Assembly (NCBI RefSeq): GCF_021401085.1
Contig: NZ_JACBFP010000003.1
Location: 124,001-188,000 of the forward strand
DNA length: 64,000 nt
Origin: Chryseobacterium sp. R2A-55
GTDB lineage: Bacteria; Bacteroidota; Bacteroidia; Flavobacteriales; Weeksellaceae
Direction of reading: 5' to 3'
Shown: piece by piece, positions 51,164 through 60,733 of the stretch
Position numbering within the stretch: the first letter of the stretch is position 1
How the letters are laid out: each line of letters opens with the position of its first letter
Translations under genes and position numbers: made by a program
The notes under the pieces: model-generated
The model's database searches: none
Told to the model about the DNA's origin: nothing
The model's input: only the letters and a program-made list of their open reading frames with translations

Positions 51164-52960
51164 TTATTCCGCTCCGTTGAAATATTCGTAAACCACTTTT
51201 CCTCTGGATTTCCCAATGATTTCTTCTAAAGTTTCCAGTGAAGACTCGCGAATTCTTTTGACGGATTTCAATTTGGAAAGCAAAAGTTCCACCGATTTCT
51301 CTCCCACTCCCGGAATTTCTTCGAGTTCGGATTTGATGGTTGAATTTTTTCTGCGTGTTCTGTGGTGTTTCACCCCGAAACGGTGGGATTCGTCCCGGAC
51401 TCTTTGAAGGATTTTTAAGGTTTCCGACTTTTTGTCAATATAAAGCGGAATCGAATCCTCCGGAAAATAGATTTCTTCCAGACGTTTTGCAATTCCAATA
51501 ATGGTAATTTTCCCGTAAAGCCCCAAAAGCTTCAAACTCTTTACCGCAGAGGAAAGCTGCCCTTTTCCGCCATCAATCAAAATCAATTGCGGAAGTGGCT
51601 CGTTCTCCTCAATCAGTCTTTTGTACCGGCGATAAACCACTTCTTCCATGGTCGCAAAATCATTCGGTCCTTCAACCGTTTTCGGATGGAAAATCCGGTA
51701 ATCATTCTTGCTCGGTTTCCCATCTTTGAAAACCACACAGGCCGAAACCGGATTCGTTCCCTGAATATTTGAATTGTCGAAACCTTCAATGTGGCGCGGC
51801 TCCACAGGCATTCGCAGCAGTTTTTGCATTTCCGCCATGATTCGGTTCGTGTGCCTTTCCGGATCAACGATTTGGACCTGTTTTAATTTTTCTACCCGGT
51901 ATTCCTTTGCATTTTTTTCAGAGAGTTCCACGATTCGCTTCTTATCTCCCACTTTTGGCACCATCAACTTTACGTTAGGAATCTCGGTCGGAAGATGAAA
52001 AGGCAACAAAATTTCCTTAGAATCGGAATTGAATTTCTGCCGGATTTCAATAATCGCCTCCTCCAAAATATCTTCGTCGGTTTCCTCCAAAACTTTTTTG
52101 ATTTCGGTGGTGTAGCTTTGAATAATGTTTCCATTCTGGATTTTGAAATAATTCACATAAACCGCTGTTTCGTCGCTCGTCATTCCGAAAACATCCACAT
52201 CATCAATGTTCGGATTCACCACGGTGTGTTTGTGTTCATAATCTGCAAGCAAATCGATGTTTTCTTTCACCGACTGTGCTTTTTCAAATTCCAGATTTTC
52301 AGCGTATTTCATCATCTCACCAATCAAATGTTCTTTCGCTTTGCGGAAATCACCTTTGATGATCCCACGGATTGCATCCACTTTCGAATCATAATGTTCC
52401 TTGCTTTCAAACATTTCACACGGTCCTTCACAATTTTTGATATGGTATTCCAGGCAAACCTTGTACTTTCCTTCCGCTATTTTTTCCGGCGAAAGGTTCA
52501 GGTTGCAGCTTCTGATTTTATAAATATGTTTAATGGTATCAAGCAAGACCTTTGCGGGACGAACTTTTGCGTAAGGTCCAAAATATTCCGAACCATCCTT
52601 GATCAAAGTCCGGGTCATAAAAATCCTGGGAAAATCTTCATTTTTGATGCAAATCCAGGGAAAAGACTTATCGTCCTTCATCATCACATTGTAGAAAGGC
52701 TGATGTTCCTTGATCAGGTTGTTTTCAAGGAGAAGTGCATCGTACTCGCTGTTTACTACGGTTGTTTCCAAACGGTGGATTTTTCCGACCATGATTTTGG
52801 TTCGGTAACCGGAAAGATTCTTATTAAAATAAGAAAGTACCCTTTTCTTGAGATTTTTTGCCTTTCCCACATACAGAAGCTGCCCGTTCTTATCATAATA
52901 ACGGTAAACTCCGGGATCTGAAGGCAAAGTCTTAAGCTGAAGTTCGAGATTGAGATTCAC
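51164..52960 (-). CDS. uvrC: Excinuclease ABC subunit C
   Basis: 598 residues from GTG at 52960 (NLNLELQLKTLPSDPGVYRYYD, in two parts). Nucleotide excision repair endonuclease with UvrB. Domains: GIY-YIG (GVYRYYDKNGQLLYVGKAKNLKKR), Cys-rich insert (CNLSP/CLEYHIKNCEGPC), UVR helical hairpin near residue 200, RNase-H-like nuclease (IEGFDNSNIQGTNPVSACVVF; LILIDGGKGQL) and C-terminal helix-hairpin-helix (LEEIPGVGEKSVELL). The ATG at 53002 lies upstream of a consensus promoter (TTG-N20-TATTTTTG), so GTG, 4 nt after the -7 box, is the better start and implies a near-leaderless mRNA. Confidence 0.96.
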   Translation of the reverse strand: MNLNLELQLKTLPSDPGVYRYYDKNGQLLYVGKAKNLKKRVLSYFNKNLSGYRTKIMVGKIHRLETTVVNSEYDALLLENNLIKEHQPFYNVMMKDDKSFPWICIKNEDFPRIFMTRTLIKDGSEYFGPYAKVRPAKVLLDTIKHIYKIRSCNLNLSPEKIAEGKYKVCLEYHIKNCEGPCEMFESKEHYDSKVDAIRGIIKGDFRKAKEHLIGEMMKYAENLEFEKAQSVKENIDLLADYEHKHTVVNPNIDDVDVFGMTSDETAVYVNYFKIQNGNIIQSYTTEIKKVLEETDEDILEEAIIEIRQKFNSDSKEILLPFHLPTEIPNVKLMVPKVGDKKRIVELSEKNAKEYRVEKLKQVQIVDPERHTNRIMAEMQKLLRMPVEPRHIEGFDNSNIQGTNPVSACVVFKDGKPSKNDYRIFHPKTVEGPNDFATMEEVVYRRYKRLIEENEPLPQLILIDGGKGQLSSAVKSLKLLGLYGKITIIGIAKRLEEIYFPEDSIPLYIDKKSETLKILQRVRDESHRFGVKHHRTRRKNSTIKSELEEIPGVGEKSVELLLSKLKSVKRIRESSLETLEEIIGKSRGKVVYEYFNGAE

Positions 52961-52964
52961 CCTA

Positions 52965-52995
52965 CAAAAATAGGGAAATGGATTTGGAAATTCAA
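52965..52995 (-). promoter_or_regulatory. Consensus promoter TTG-N20-TATTTTTG of uvrC
   Basis: Minus-strand TTG (52993-52995), 20 nt, TATTTTTG (52965-52972), ending 4 nt before the GTG start at 52960. Confidence 0.7.
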
Positions 52996-53044
52996 TTTTC
53001 ATAATCCTCGGAAAAACCGTAATTTTAAGACCAAATAATTAGTA

Positions 53045-54532
53045 ATGATTTACGGCATAGATTCCTTCACCATATCCGATATAATGGCGATTTTGGAAAA
53101 TCCCAAAATTGCAAAACTCAATAAGGCGTCGAAAGATAAGATTCTGAAATCCCAGAAAAACGTTCAGCAGATTGTGGAATCAGACCGCACCGTTTACGGA
53201 ATCAACACCGGATTTGGACCGCTTTGTGATGTGAAAATCTCGGAAGAAGAAGCTGCGCAACTTCAGCACAACCTCATCATTTCTCATGCAGTTGGCGTTG
53301 GAAAACCCATCCACAAAGATTTTTCACGGGTAATGATGATTGCGAAAATCCACGCCCTTTCAAAAGGATTTTCGGGAGTTTCACTGGAAGTGATCGAACG
53401 ACTGGTATTGATGCTGGAAAAAGACATCATTCCGGTTGTTCCCGAGCAAGGTTCTGTAGGCGCTTCCGGAGATTTGGCTCCGCTTGCTCATTTGGTTTTG
53501 CCACTTCTGGGTTTGGGAAAAGTCTGGGAAAACGACCAACCGGCAGAAACCTCGAAAATTTTAAAAAAACATGGTTTAAAACCATTAAAACTTGGACCAA
53601 AAGAAGGATTAGGACTGATAAATGGAACCCAGTTTATTTTGGCACACGCCATTTTGGGCTTACATAAATTCGAATATTTACTGGATCTGGCTGATTTGAC
53701 GGCGGCTCTAAGCTTGGAAGCTTACCGTGGATCCGCAAGTCCCTTCAAGAAAGAACTTCATGAAATCCGGCCGTTTGCAGGAAGCAAAAAAGTGGCGGCG
53801 AGAATGTTGAAGTTCCTGAAAAATTCCGACAACCTGAAAAGCCACGAATTCTGCGACAGAGTGCAGGATCCGTATTCCATGCGATGTGTTCCGCAGGTTC
53901 ATGGTGCGAGCAGAAATGCTTTTGAACACCTGAAAAATCTGGCAGAAACCGAACTTAATTCCGTGACCGATAATCCAATCGTGTTGAGCGCAGAAGAATC
54001 TATTTCCGGTGGAAATTTCCATGGTCAACTCCTCGCATTGCCTTTGGATTATGCGACTTTAGCTGCGGCAGAAATTGGAAATATTTCCGACCGCAGAAGT
54101 TATCTCTTGTTGGAAGGAAAATATGGGCTGCCCAGACTTTTGGTGGAGAGTTCGGGGCTAAATTCCGGATTTATGATTCCGCAATACACTTCCGCTGCTT
54201 TAGTTACCGAAAATAAAACGCTTTGCTTTCCGGCATCGGCAGATTCCATTCCCACCAGTTTGGGACAGGAAGACCATGTTTCCATGGGAAGTATTTCCGG
54301 ACGGAAATTCAACCAGGTTTTAGCAAATCTTGAAAATATTTTGGCGGTGGAACTGATGTTCGGCGCACAGGGACTGGAATTCCGACGACCTTCGAAATGC
54401 TCGAAATTCGTGGAAACCGCTTATGAATTGATTCGAACAAAAGTTCCTAAATTAGAGGATGACCGCTTGATTGGCAACGATATCCTGGCAATTGCCGAAC
54501 TGATAAAAGACAGAAAATTTGAGGTGAATTAA
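53045..54532 (+). CDS. hutH: Histidine ammonia-lyase
   Basis: 495 residues; deaminates histidine to urocanate. The MIO prosthetic group forms from Ala-Ser-Gly in VGASGDLAPLAH (about residues 140-150). Other active-site parts: VYGINTGFGPLCDVKI with the catalytic Tyr, and QDPYSMRCVPQVHGASRNAF. Tyrosine versus histidine specificity is set by a His/Phe switch I cannot fully resolve, but the length and overall pattern fit HutH. No hutU, hutI or hutG is adjacent, so the pathway is dispersed. gcvT follows by 60 bp on the same strand. Confidence 0.93.
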   Translation: MIYGIDSFTISDIMAILENPKIAKLNKASKDKILKSQKNVQQIVESDRTVYGINTGFGPLCDVKISEEEAAQLQHNLIISHAVGVGKPIHKDFSRVMMIAKIHALSKGFSGVSLEVIERLVLMLEKDIIPVVPEQGSVGASGDLAPLAHLVLPLLGLGKVWENDQPAETSKILKKHGLKPLKLGPKEGLGLINGTQFILAHAILGLHKFEYLLDLADLTAALSLEAYRGSASPFKKELHEIRPFAGSKKVAARMLKFLKNSDNLKSHEFCDRVQDPYSMRCVPQVHGASRNAFEHLKNLAETELNSVTDNPIVLSAEESISGGNFHGQLLALPLDYATLAAAEIGNISDRRSYLLLEGKYGLPRLLVESSGLNSGFMIPQYTSAALVTENKTLCFPASADSIPTSLGQEDHVSMGSISGRKFNQVLANLENILAVELMFGAQGLEFRRPSKCSKFVETAYELIRTKVPKLEDDRLIGNDILAIAELIKDRKFEVN

Positions 54533-54592
54533 TAGATCTGAAAACCTTAACTTCGTTAACTTTAAAAATAAAATTCAAATAAAAATTTAGGA

Positions 54593-55675
54593 ATGGAAAA
54601 AAGAACAGCGTTATATGACAAACACGTTTCTTTGGGCGCTAAGATGGTGCCTTTTGCAGGGTTCGAAATGCCGGTTCAATATACTGGCGTAACCGAAGAA
54701 CATTTTGCGGTACGCGAAAAAGTGGGAATCTTCGATGTTTCACACATGGGACAATTTTTCGTGGAAGGTCCTTCTGCAAAGGATTTGCTGCAATACATCA
54801 CCACTAATAACGTGGATTTGCTTGAAGACGGAAAAGCTCAATATTCTTGCCTGCCAAACGGATCTGGCGGAATTGTGGATGATCTGATCATCTACAAAAT
54901 GAATGACGAAAAATATTTTGTGGTGGTAAACGCTTCAAACATTGATAAAGACTGGAACCAATTCCAAAAATACAATGACCGATTCGGGGCAAAATTAATC
55001 AACGCTTCAGATGAAATGTCGCTGATTGCGATTCAGGGACCAAAAGCAACTGAAACACTGCAAAAACTTACCGATACCAATCTTTCCGAAATTCCTTACT
55101 ACCATTTCGTGGAAGGAACTGTGGATGGAATATCCAATGTGATTATTTCAAATACAGGTTATACCGGAAGCGGCGGTTTCGAGATTTACTTTAAAAACGA
55201 GGATGCCCTGAAACTGTGGGACGCATTGACCGAAGCTGGAAAAGAATTCGGATTGATTCCTTGCGGATTGGCTTCCAGAGATACTTTGCGTTTAGAAAAA
55301 GGGTTCTGCCTTTATGGAAACGATATAGACGACACCACTTCTCCCCTTGAAGCAGGATTGGGTTGGATCACCAAATTCGACAAGGATTTTGTGGACAAAG
55401 AATTTTTTGCAAAGCAGAAGGAAGAAGGCGTTTCCAGGAAACTGGTCGGTTTTGAAATGCAGGAAAGAGCGATTCCGAGACACGGATATTTGGTGGTGGA
55501 TTCCGAAGGAGCGGAAATTGGTGTGGTAACTTCCGGAACAATGAGTCCGATGAAAAATATAGGGATCGGTTTGGCTTATGTTGCAAAACCGCACTTCAAG
55601 GTGGGATCGGATATCTTTATCCAAATCAGAAATAAAAATGTTCCAGCAAAAGTAGTCAAAACACCATTTGTATAA
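54593..55675 (+). CDS. gcvT: Glycine cleavage system T protein (aminomethyltransferase)
   Basis: 360 residues. It moves the methylene group from the aminomethyl-lipoyl H protein to tetrahydrofolate. Landmarks: [19 protein letters not shown] at the start, FDVSHMGQF, the catalytic-Asp region [26 protein letters not shown], and [23 protein letters not shown]. Length standard. gcvP and gcvH are not next to it. A perfect 14-bp-stem terminator separates it from the converging dapA gene. Confidence 0.96.
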   Translation: MEKRTALYDKHVSLGAKMVPFAGFEMPVQYTGVTEEHFAVREKVGIFDVSHMGQFFVEGPSAKDLLQYITTNNVDLLEDGKAQYSCLPNGSGGIVDDLIIYKMNDEKYFVVVNASNIDKDWNQFQKYNDRFGAKLINASDEMSLIAIQGPKATETLQKLTDTNLSEIPYYHFVEGTVDGISNVIISNTGYTGSGGFEIYFKNEDALKLWDALTEAGKEFGLIPCGLASRDTLRLEKGFCLYGNDIDDTTSPLEAGLGWITKFDKDFVDKEFFAKQKEEGVSRKLVGFEMQERAIPRHGYLVVDSEGAEIGVVTSGTMSPMKNIGIGLAYVAKPHFKVGSDIFIQIRNKNVPAKVVKTPFV

Positions 55676-55695
55676 GGGAATTTTTCTTATCAGCT

Positions 55696-55733
55696 AAAAA
55701 AAGAAGGACCTGAGATAAAGTCCTTCTTTTTTT
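55696..55733. terminator. Bidirectional terminator gcvT / dapA
   Basis: AAAAAAAGAAGGAC (55696-55709) pairs perfectly with GTCCTTCTTTTTTT (55720-55733), 10-nt loop, A and T runs serving both strands. Confidence 0.93.
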
Positions 55734-55757
55734 ATGTTAAATAAGATGCTCTTCGAA

Positions 55758-56630
55758 TCAAATTCCCGCCATTTCAGCCTTAATTTTATCCTGCAAACCT
55801 GCACTGGCTGGAACCAAAGGAAGTCTGAGAAAGTTTTTCACGATTCCCATTTCTGCCAATACAAATTTGATTCCGGCAGGATTTCCTTCCGCAAAAATCA
55901 ATCGGGTGATTTCCACGAGTTTGTTGTGGATTTCATAAGCTTCTTTCACTTTTCCGTCAAACGCGAGCTGAACCATCGTAGAAAATTCTTTCGGATAAGC
56001 TTGTCCAATCACGGAAATCACTCCATTTCCACCTGCCAAAGTTACAGGAAGCGTAAATTCGTCATCCCCTGAAACCAAATTGAAATTTGCCGGTTTTTTC
56101 CTCAAAATATCGAAATACTGCAAAATGTTCGGTGCAGCTTCTTTGACCATGATCAAATTCGGGAAATCATTTGCCAGTCGAAGCGTTGTTGCTGCCTCAA
56201 TATTTTGTCCGGTTCTTGAAGGAACGTTGTAAATTATGATATTCTTGCCGGTTTGCGCCAAAACCTTGTAATGCTGGTAAAGTCCCTCCTGATTTGGTTT
56301 GTTGTAATAAGGCGAAACGGAAAGTATCGCTTCAAATGCGGATAAGTCAGTTTCCTCGATCTGCTTTTTCACCGCCATCGTATTATTTCCACCGATTCCT
56401 AAAACCAGCGGAAGTCGGCCGTTATTCACTTTTACAATATGATTGATTACCGCTGTTTTTTCATCAGCGGACAAAGTCGCAGATTCTCCCGTGGTGCCCA
56501 AAACCACTAAATAATTGGTACCATTTGCAATATTGAACTCCACCAGTTTGGTCAGCGAATCGAAATCAACCGAAAGATCCTCATTAAACGGTGTAACCAA
56601 AGCAACACCAACTCCTCTTAAATTGCTCAT
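55758..56630 (-). CDS. dapA: 4-Hydroxy-tetrahydrodipicolinate synthase
   Basis: 290 residues, TIM-barrel aldolase condensing pyruvate with aspartate semialdehyde for lysine/mDAP. The active-site Tyr is in LSVSPYYNKPNQEGLYQHY, and the Schiff-base Lys is in PNLIMVKEAAPN. Also VLGTTGESATLSADEK with the GTTGE substrate loop. Length standard. Monocistronic with a TAATTTTG -7 box in front and a shared terminator behind. No other lys/dap genes nearby. Confidence 0.96.
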   Translation of the reverse strand: MSNLRGVGVALVTPFNEDLSVDFDSLTKLVEFNIANGTNYLVVLGTTGESATLSADEKTAVINHIVKVNNGRLPLVLGIGGNNTMAVKKQIEETDLSAFEAILSVSPYYNKPNQEGLYQHYKVLAQTGKNIIIYNVPSRTGQNIEAATTLRLANDFPNLIMVKEAAPNILQYFDILRKKPANFNLVSGDDEFTLPVTLAGGNGVISVIGQAYPKEFSTMVQLAFDGKVKEAYEIHNKLVEITRLIFAEGNPAGIKFVLAEMGIVKNFLRLPLVPASAGLQDKIKAEMAGI

Positions 56631-56650
56631 TTCAAATAAAATTAATGTTT

Positions 56651-56658
56651 CAAAATTA
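56651..56658 (-). promoter_or_regulatory. -7 box TAATTTTG of dapA
   Basis: Minus-strand TAnnTTTG match ending 20 nt before the ATG. Confidence 0.5.
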
Positions 56659-56713
56659 CGAAAATTAATGCGAGAATTTGAGAAAAAAAATCAGAACTTA
56701 ATATTCATATCTT

Positions 56714-56721
56714 TATATTTG
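56714..56721 (+). promoter_or_regulatory. -7 box TATATTTG of the nucleotidase-porZ-recO operon
   Basis: TAnnTTTG match ending 20 nt before ATG 56742. Confidence 0.55.
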
Positions 56722-56741
56722 CAACTCTAGACAGCATCTTA

Positions 56742-57512
56742 ATGAAAAACAGATTTCTGATTCTTGGACTGGCCATTTTATCGCTTTCATCTTGCAGAAC
56801 TGCGATGACAGTGGCTAAAGTGAGCCCCGGGAAAAACATCTCGCTCGACAAGGATTTACCGGAAGACCCCAAATTTACCGAATTCATTGAACCCTACAAA
56901 AAAGAGTTGGAAGGAAAGATGAATACCAAAATTTCCCATACCAATGTGGATTTGAACAAACAGGGAGATAATAGCAATCTCGGGAATTTGCTTGCAGATT
57001 ACACCTTCGAAGGAGCTGATAACTGGGCAAGGAAAAACGGAATTCCCGGCGGAGTGGATGCAGCGGTGATCAATGTGGGTGGAATCCGGTCCACCATTGG
57101 AAAAGGCGATATTTTGACCAAACACATTTACGAAGTCATGCCTTTTGAAAATGAAGTGATGATCGTGAAGATGAAAGGTTCGGATTTGAAAGGTCTTTAC
57201 GAATATTATGCAAAAACCCAGAAAAACAATCCCGTTTCCAGACTTTATATTGAAACCGACAGCGGAATGAGCGTCAAGGAACTGATCAATGGAAATGAAG
57301 TTGATCCCGCTAAAATCTATTATATCGCGACTTCCGATTATCTGGCTTTAGGTGGCGATAATATGGCTTTTTTCGGCAAAGGTGAAATGATTTCGACCGG
57401 AATCAAATTGCGCGATCTGTTTCTGGAAAAATTTAAAGAAAATCCAGAGATCACCATTCCGAAAGACGTGCGAATCCTTTTTAAAAACAAAAAGAACAAG
57501 ACCGATGAATAG
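56742..57512 (+). CDS. 5'-nucleotidase C-terminal domain lipoprotein
   Basis: 256 residues. Signal LGLAILSLSSC gives a lipoprotein. The body is only the C-terminal substrate-binding domain of UshA-type 5'-nucleotidases: SNLGNLLADYTFEGA, AAVINVGGIRSTIGKGDIL, VMPFENEVMIVKMKGSDL, and IATSDYLALGGDNMAFF. The metallophosphoesterase half is in the next gene, which overlaps by 8 bp. Together they rebuild a complete enzyme with the domains in reverse gene order. It may bind nucleotides or sugar nucleotides in the periplasm or at the outer membrane. Confidence 0.9.
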   Translation: MKNRFLILGLAILSLSSCRTAMTVAKVSPGKNISLDKDLPEDPKFTEFIEPYKKELEGKMNTKISHTNVDLNKQGDNSNLGNLLADYTFEGADNWARKNGIPGGVDAAVINVGGIRSTIGKGDILTKHIYEVMPFENEVMIVKMKGSDLKGLYEYYAKTQKNNPVSRLYIETDSGMSVKELINGNEVDPAKIYYIATSDYLALGGDNMAFFGKGEMISTGIKLRDLFLEKFKENPEITIPKDVRILFKNKKNKTDE

Positions 57513-58455
57513 ACAGCAATTTCTGAAAACGATTGGCAGTGGAACTTTGGCGCTGACTTTAGCTCCCAATTTGCTTTTGGCGGAAAACCTGAAATTTCTG
57601 GAAAAATCAGCGGCAACCAAGCTGACTATTCTTCACACCAATGACCAACACAGCAGAATCGAGCCGTTTGATTCCAGCTACAGCAGAAATCCAAACCAGG
57701 GCGGTTTTGCAAGAAGGGCTGCTTTGATCCAAAAAATAAGAAAAGAGGAAAATAACGTCCTTTTGTTGGATTCGGGAGACACATTTCAGGGAACGCCGTA
57801 TTTTAATTTTTTCGGTGGCGAACTGGAGTTTAAGCTGATGTCGATGATGGGTTATGATGCTTCTACCATGGGAAACCACGATTTTGACAATGGTTTGGAA
57901 GGCTTCAAAAAAGTTCAGCCCCATGCAAAATTTCCTTTTATTTGTTCCAATTACGATTTTAAGAACACCATTTTAGACGGACACACCATTCCCTTTAAAA
58001 CATTTCATAAAAACGGAATTAAGGTCGGGATTTTCGGAGTTGGAATAGAACTCGCCGGATTGGTTGGGAAGAAAAGTTATCGCGAAACGGTTTACCGGAA
58101 TCCCATAGAAATCGCTCAGCATTATTCGGATTTTCTCAGGAAAGACCAAAAATGTGATTTGGTGATTTGCCTCTCGCACATCGGATATGATTACAAAGAT
58201 GATCCCAAAAAGATTTCAGACAAGATCTTGGCCGCAAAAACTGACGGAATAGATCTGATTCTAGGTGGCCACACCCACACTTTTTTGCCTGAACCACAGA
58301 GTTTCCTCAACAAAAGCGGAAAAAATGTTTTGGTGAACCAAGTGGGATGGGCAGGATTACTTTTGGGAAGAATTGACTTTTATTTCGACAAAAATAAAAA
58401 CGTGAAAAATATTTCATGGAACAATCAAGTTATAGATGAAAGAATTTTAGTTTAA
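57505..58455 (+). CDS. Metallophosphatase (UshA N-terminal domain half)
   Basis: 316 residues. The N-terminus NRQQFLKTIGSGTLALTLAP looks like a Tat-type signal but lacks the twin arginine; export is probable, route unsure. Dimetal phosphoesterase motifs: ILHTNDQHSRIEPF, LLLDSGDTFQGTPYF, STMGNHDFDNG, VICLSHIGYD and LILGGHTHTFLPEP. ATG overlaps the previous gene (ATGAATAG, 8 bp), so the two halves are coupled. Likely hydrolyses nucleotides or UDP-sugars in the periplasm with its partner. porZ starts 4 bp after its stop. Confidence 0.93.
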   Translation: MNRQQFLKTIGSGTLALTLAPNLLLAENLKFLEKSAATKLTILHTNDQHSRIEPFDSSYSRNPNQGGFARRAALIQKIRKEENNVLLLDSGDTFQGTPYFNFFGGELEFKLMSMMGYDASTMGNHDFDNGLEGFKKVQPHAKFPFICSNYDFKNTILDGHTIPFKTFHKNGIKVGIFGVGIELAGLVGKKSYRETVYRNPIEIAQHYSDFLRKDQKCDLVICLSHIGYDYKDDPKKISDKILAAKTDGIDLILGGHTHTFLPEPQSFLNKSGKNVLVNQVGWAGLLLGRIDFYFDKNKNVKNISWNNQVIDERILV

Positions 58456-58459
58456 CCAA

Positions 58460-60733
58460 ATGATGAAGAAAACATTACTTATTTTACTGTTAATCGTTTC
58501 CGTTTCTGCTTTTTCGCAGGTAATTACGTCCAGCAAATGGAGCGACCTTTTCTCCTACAACAATGTCCTGGAAATCCGGGAAGACGCGGGAAGACTTATT
58601 GCAGCTACCGAAAACGGAATTTTCTATTACACGCCGGCAACTGGTGAAATCAAGAAACTTTCGAAAGCAAACGGATTGCATGAGGTGAAAATTTCTGCTT
58701 TTGACTATAATCCGGATACCAAAATCGGACTTGTTGGTTACAATAGCGGCTCTTTGGACATTATTTCTCCCGAAGGAATTACTTATGTAGTGGACATTCC
58801 TATTGCAACCGGATATATGGGAAACAAGAAAATCAACCACATCCATATCACTGGAAATTTAGCGGTCATTTCTGTAGGTTATGGGGTTTCCATCTTTAAA
58901 CTGGATAAAAAAGAATTCGGGGACTCCGCTTTCTTCAATAATGGTGGAGTTTATGAGGCAGCTCGAGAATCAGTGATTAAAGGCGATACCGTTTATGCAC
59001 TGACTTCTACCGGTTTGAAGACCCACAAAATGGATGTGACTTTCCCCATTTACAGCAGTTGGAACACCATTTCAGCGGGAAATTTCACCCAGATTTCTTT
59101 GTCCACGGTAATGGCTTACGCAAATAGCACAACGGTTTTTGTGGGAGACGGCACTACTTTTAATGCGATTCCGAAAACTTTTAACGGGGTGAAAGATGTG
59201 GTGGCAACTCCACAAAATATTATTGTGGCGGATTCCCAATCTGTTCAGATTTTTAATACTACAGGCACTTTCGTAAAATCTTACAATGCTTCCGAAGCCT
59301 TGAATACAGGTTTCTACAGCAATTCTGTGATTTACGCAGGAACAGAACTTTCCGGAATGAAAAAGGAATCCGGCGAAATCCTGAAACCAGATGGACCTTA
59401 TAATAATTTTTCTTATAAAATCAGTGTCAATGGCAGCGAACTGGTGGTTTCAACAGGATTTCGGGAAGCTCGTTTCAATTTTGCAGGCTACAATGCGAAA
59501 AATCTGGGCTTCTATTATTTCAATGGGTCTGAATGGATTTATCCAAGTTACTTCAAAAATAATCCTATTCAGTTTAATGTTTTGGATGCAGTTCAAAATC
59601 CATCCGTCAAAACAGATTTCTTTTTTTCCAACTATAATCAGAACGTAGGTCAGGGTTTTTTCAGAATGAAATACAATCCAGGCACCAAAGATTTTGACTT
59701 TCAGAAATATTATTCTATAGGAAACAATTACTCCTACAACAGACCAGTTGGATTGACCTATACCGACACCGGAATTCTGTACGCAACAGCAAGTTACTAC
59801 ACCCCGACTTATTCCGGTCACTCTACCGGATATCTGTCTTTCGACCCATCCAGCGACAGTTTCATAGGAAGAAATCTACTTGTGGCTCCAAATGGTGAAG
59901 CGGTGCAAAAAGCTTATGTCTCGGAGGGATATCTTTGGATTCCATTTCCGCGTTCCAATAATTTCGGCGCAGTGGATTACAAAAACACTCAACCTGTTTC
60001 AGATGACCAAATTTACATCATACAGAAAGATCAAGGTCTTCCAAGCAATTCCGGGGGAACTCTAAGTTTCATCATAGACAAAAACGGTGATGGCTGGATT
60101 GGAACAGAAAGCGGATTAAGGATCTTAAGATCTGCCGCCACCGAAATCAAGAACACTCCCACTGTGGAGCCGATCATCATCGAACAAAATGGACTGGGTG
60201 AAGAACTATTCAGGGACAGCATCATTTTGCAGATCGAAGTGGATTCCGGAAACCAAAAATGGGTATCCATCGATGGAGGCGGTGTTTTTTATTTAAGTTC
60301 AACCGGTGAGCAAACCATTTTGCACTTTACCAAAGAAAATTCCCCGCTCCCTACAAACAGTGTGACAGACATCAAAGTGGACAGCAAAACCGGAAAAGTC
60401 TATTTCGTGACGGCAGACGGAATCATAGTTTACCAAGGTGACGTTTTGGAGGTAACTTCCAACTTCGGTGATGTGCTGGTTTATCCAAATCCTGTAGTCT
60501 ATGCCAATTACAAAGGAAACGTACGCATCAGAGGTTTGGCAGATAAAACCAACATCAGAATTACAGATGCTGCAGGAAATCTAGTTCACCAAGCCGTTGC
60601 AAGAGGTGGTTATTATGAGTGGAATCTCAACAACCAGCGCGGAGTGCGGGTAGCTTCTGGAATTTATTTTGTCTTAATGACCAATGCTGATGCAACCGAT
60701 AAAGCAACTGCCAAAATTGCCGTGGTGAATTAA
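58460..60733 (+). CDS. porZ: Type IX secretion component PorZ
   Basis: 757 residues with signal peptide LLILLLIVSVSAFSQ. Two seven-bladed beta-propellers of the two-component-regulator type (start SKWSDLFSYNNVLEI, late NGDGWIGTESGLRIL) and a C-terminal CTD-like beta domain (VLVYPNPVVYANYKGN...ASGIYFVLM), the PorZ plan. PorZ joins PorU, PorV and PorQ at the outer surface and binds A-LPS in Porphyromonas. The PorZ-recO order is common in flavobacteria. It is 4 bp after the metallophosphatase and its stop overlaps the recO ATG (TAATG). Confidence 0.9.
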   Translation: MMKKTLLILLLIVSVSAFSQVITSSKWSDLFSYNNVLEIREDAGRLIAATENGIFYYTPATGEIKKLSKANGLHEVKISAFDYNPDTKIGLVGYNSGSLDIISPEGITYVVDIPIATGYMGNKKINHIHITGNLAVISVGYGVSIFKLDKKEFGDSAFFNNGGVYEAARESVIKGDTVYALTSTGLKTHKMDVTFPIYSSWNTISAGNFTQISLSTVMAYANSTTVFVGDGTTFNAIPKTFNGVKDVVATPQNIIVADSQSVQIFNTTGTFVKSYNASEALNTGFYSNSVIYAGTELSGMKKESGEILKPDGPYNNFSYKISVNGSELVVSTGFREARFNFAGYNAKNLGFYYFNGSEWIYPSYFKNNPIQFNVLDAVQNPSVKTDFFFSNYNQNVGQGFFRMKYNPGTKDFDFQKYYSIGNNYSYNRPVGLTYTDTGILYATASYYTPTYSGHSTGYLSFDPSSDSFIGRNLLVAPNGEAVQKAYVSEGYLWIPFPRSNNFGAVDYKNTQPVSDDQIYIIQKDQGLPSNSGGTLSFIIDKNGDGWIGTESGLRILRSAATEIKNTPTVEPIIIEQNGLGEELFRDSIILQIEVDSGNQKWVSIDGGGVFYLSSTGEQTILHFTKENSPLPTNSVTDIKVDSKTGKVYFVTADGIIVYQGDVLEVTSNFGDVLVYPNPVVYANYKGNVRIRGLADKTNIRITDAAGNLVHQAVARGGYYEWNLNNQRGVRVASGIYFVLMTNADATDKATAKIAVVN

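Noticed and set aside
51995-52921. 308-codon plus-strand ORF
   Set aside because: Antisense shadow of uvrC, Phe/Ile-rich with no domain.
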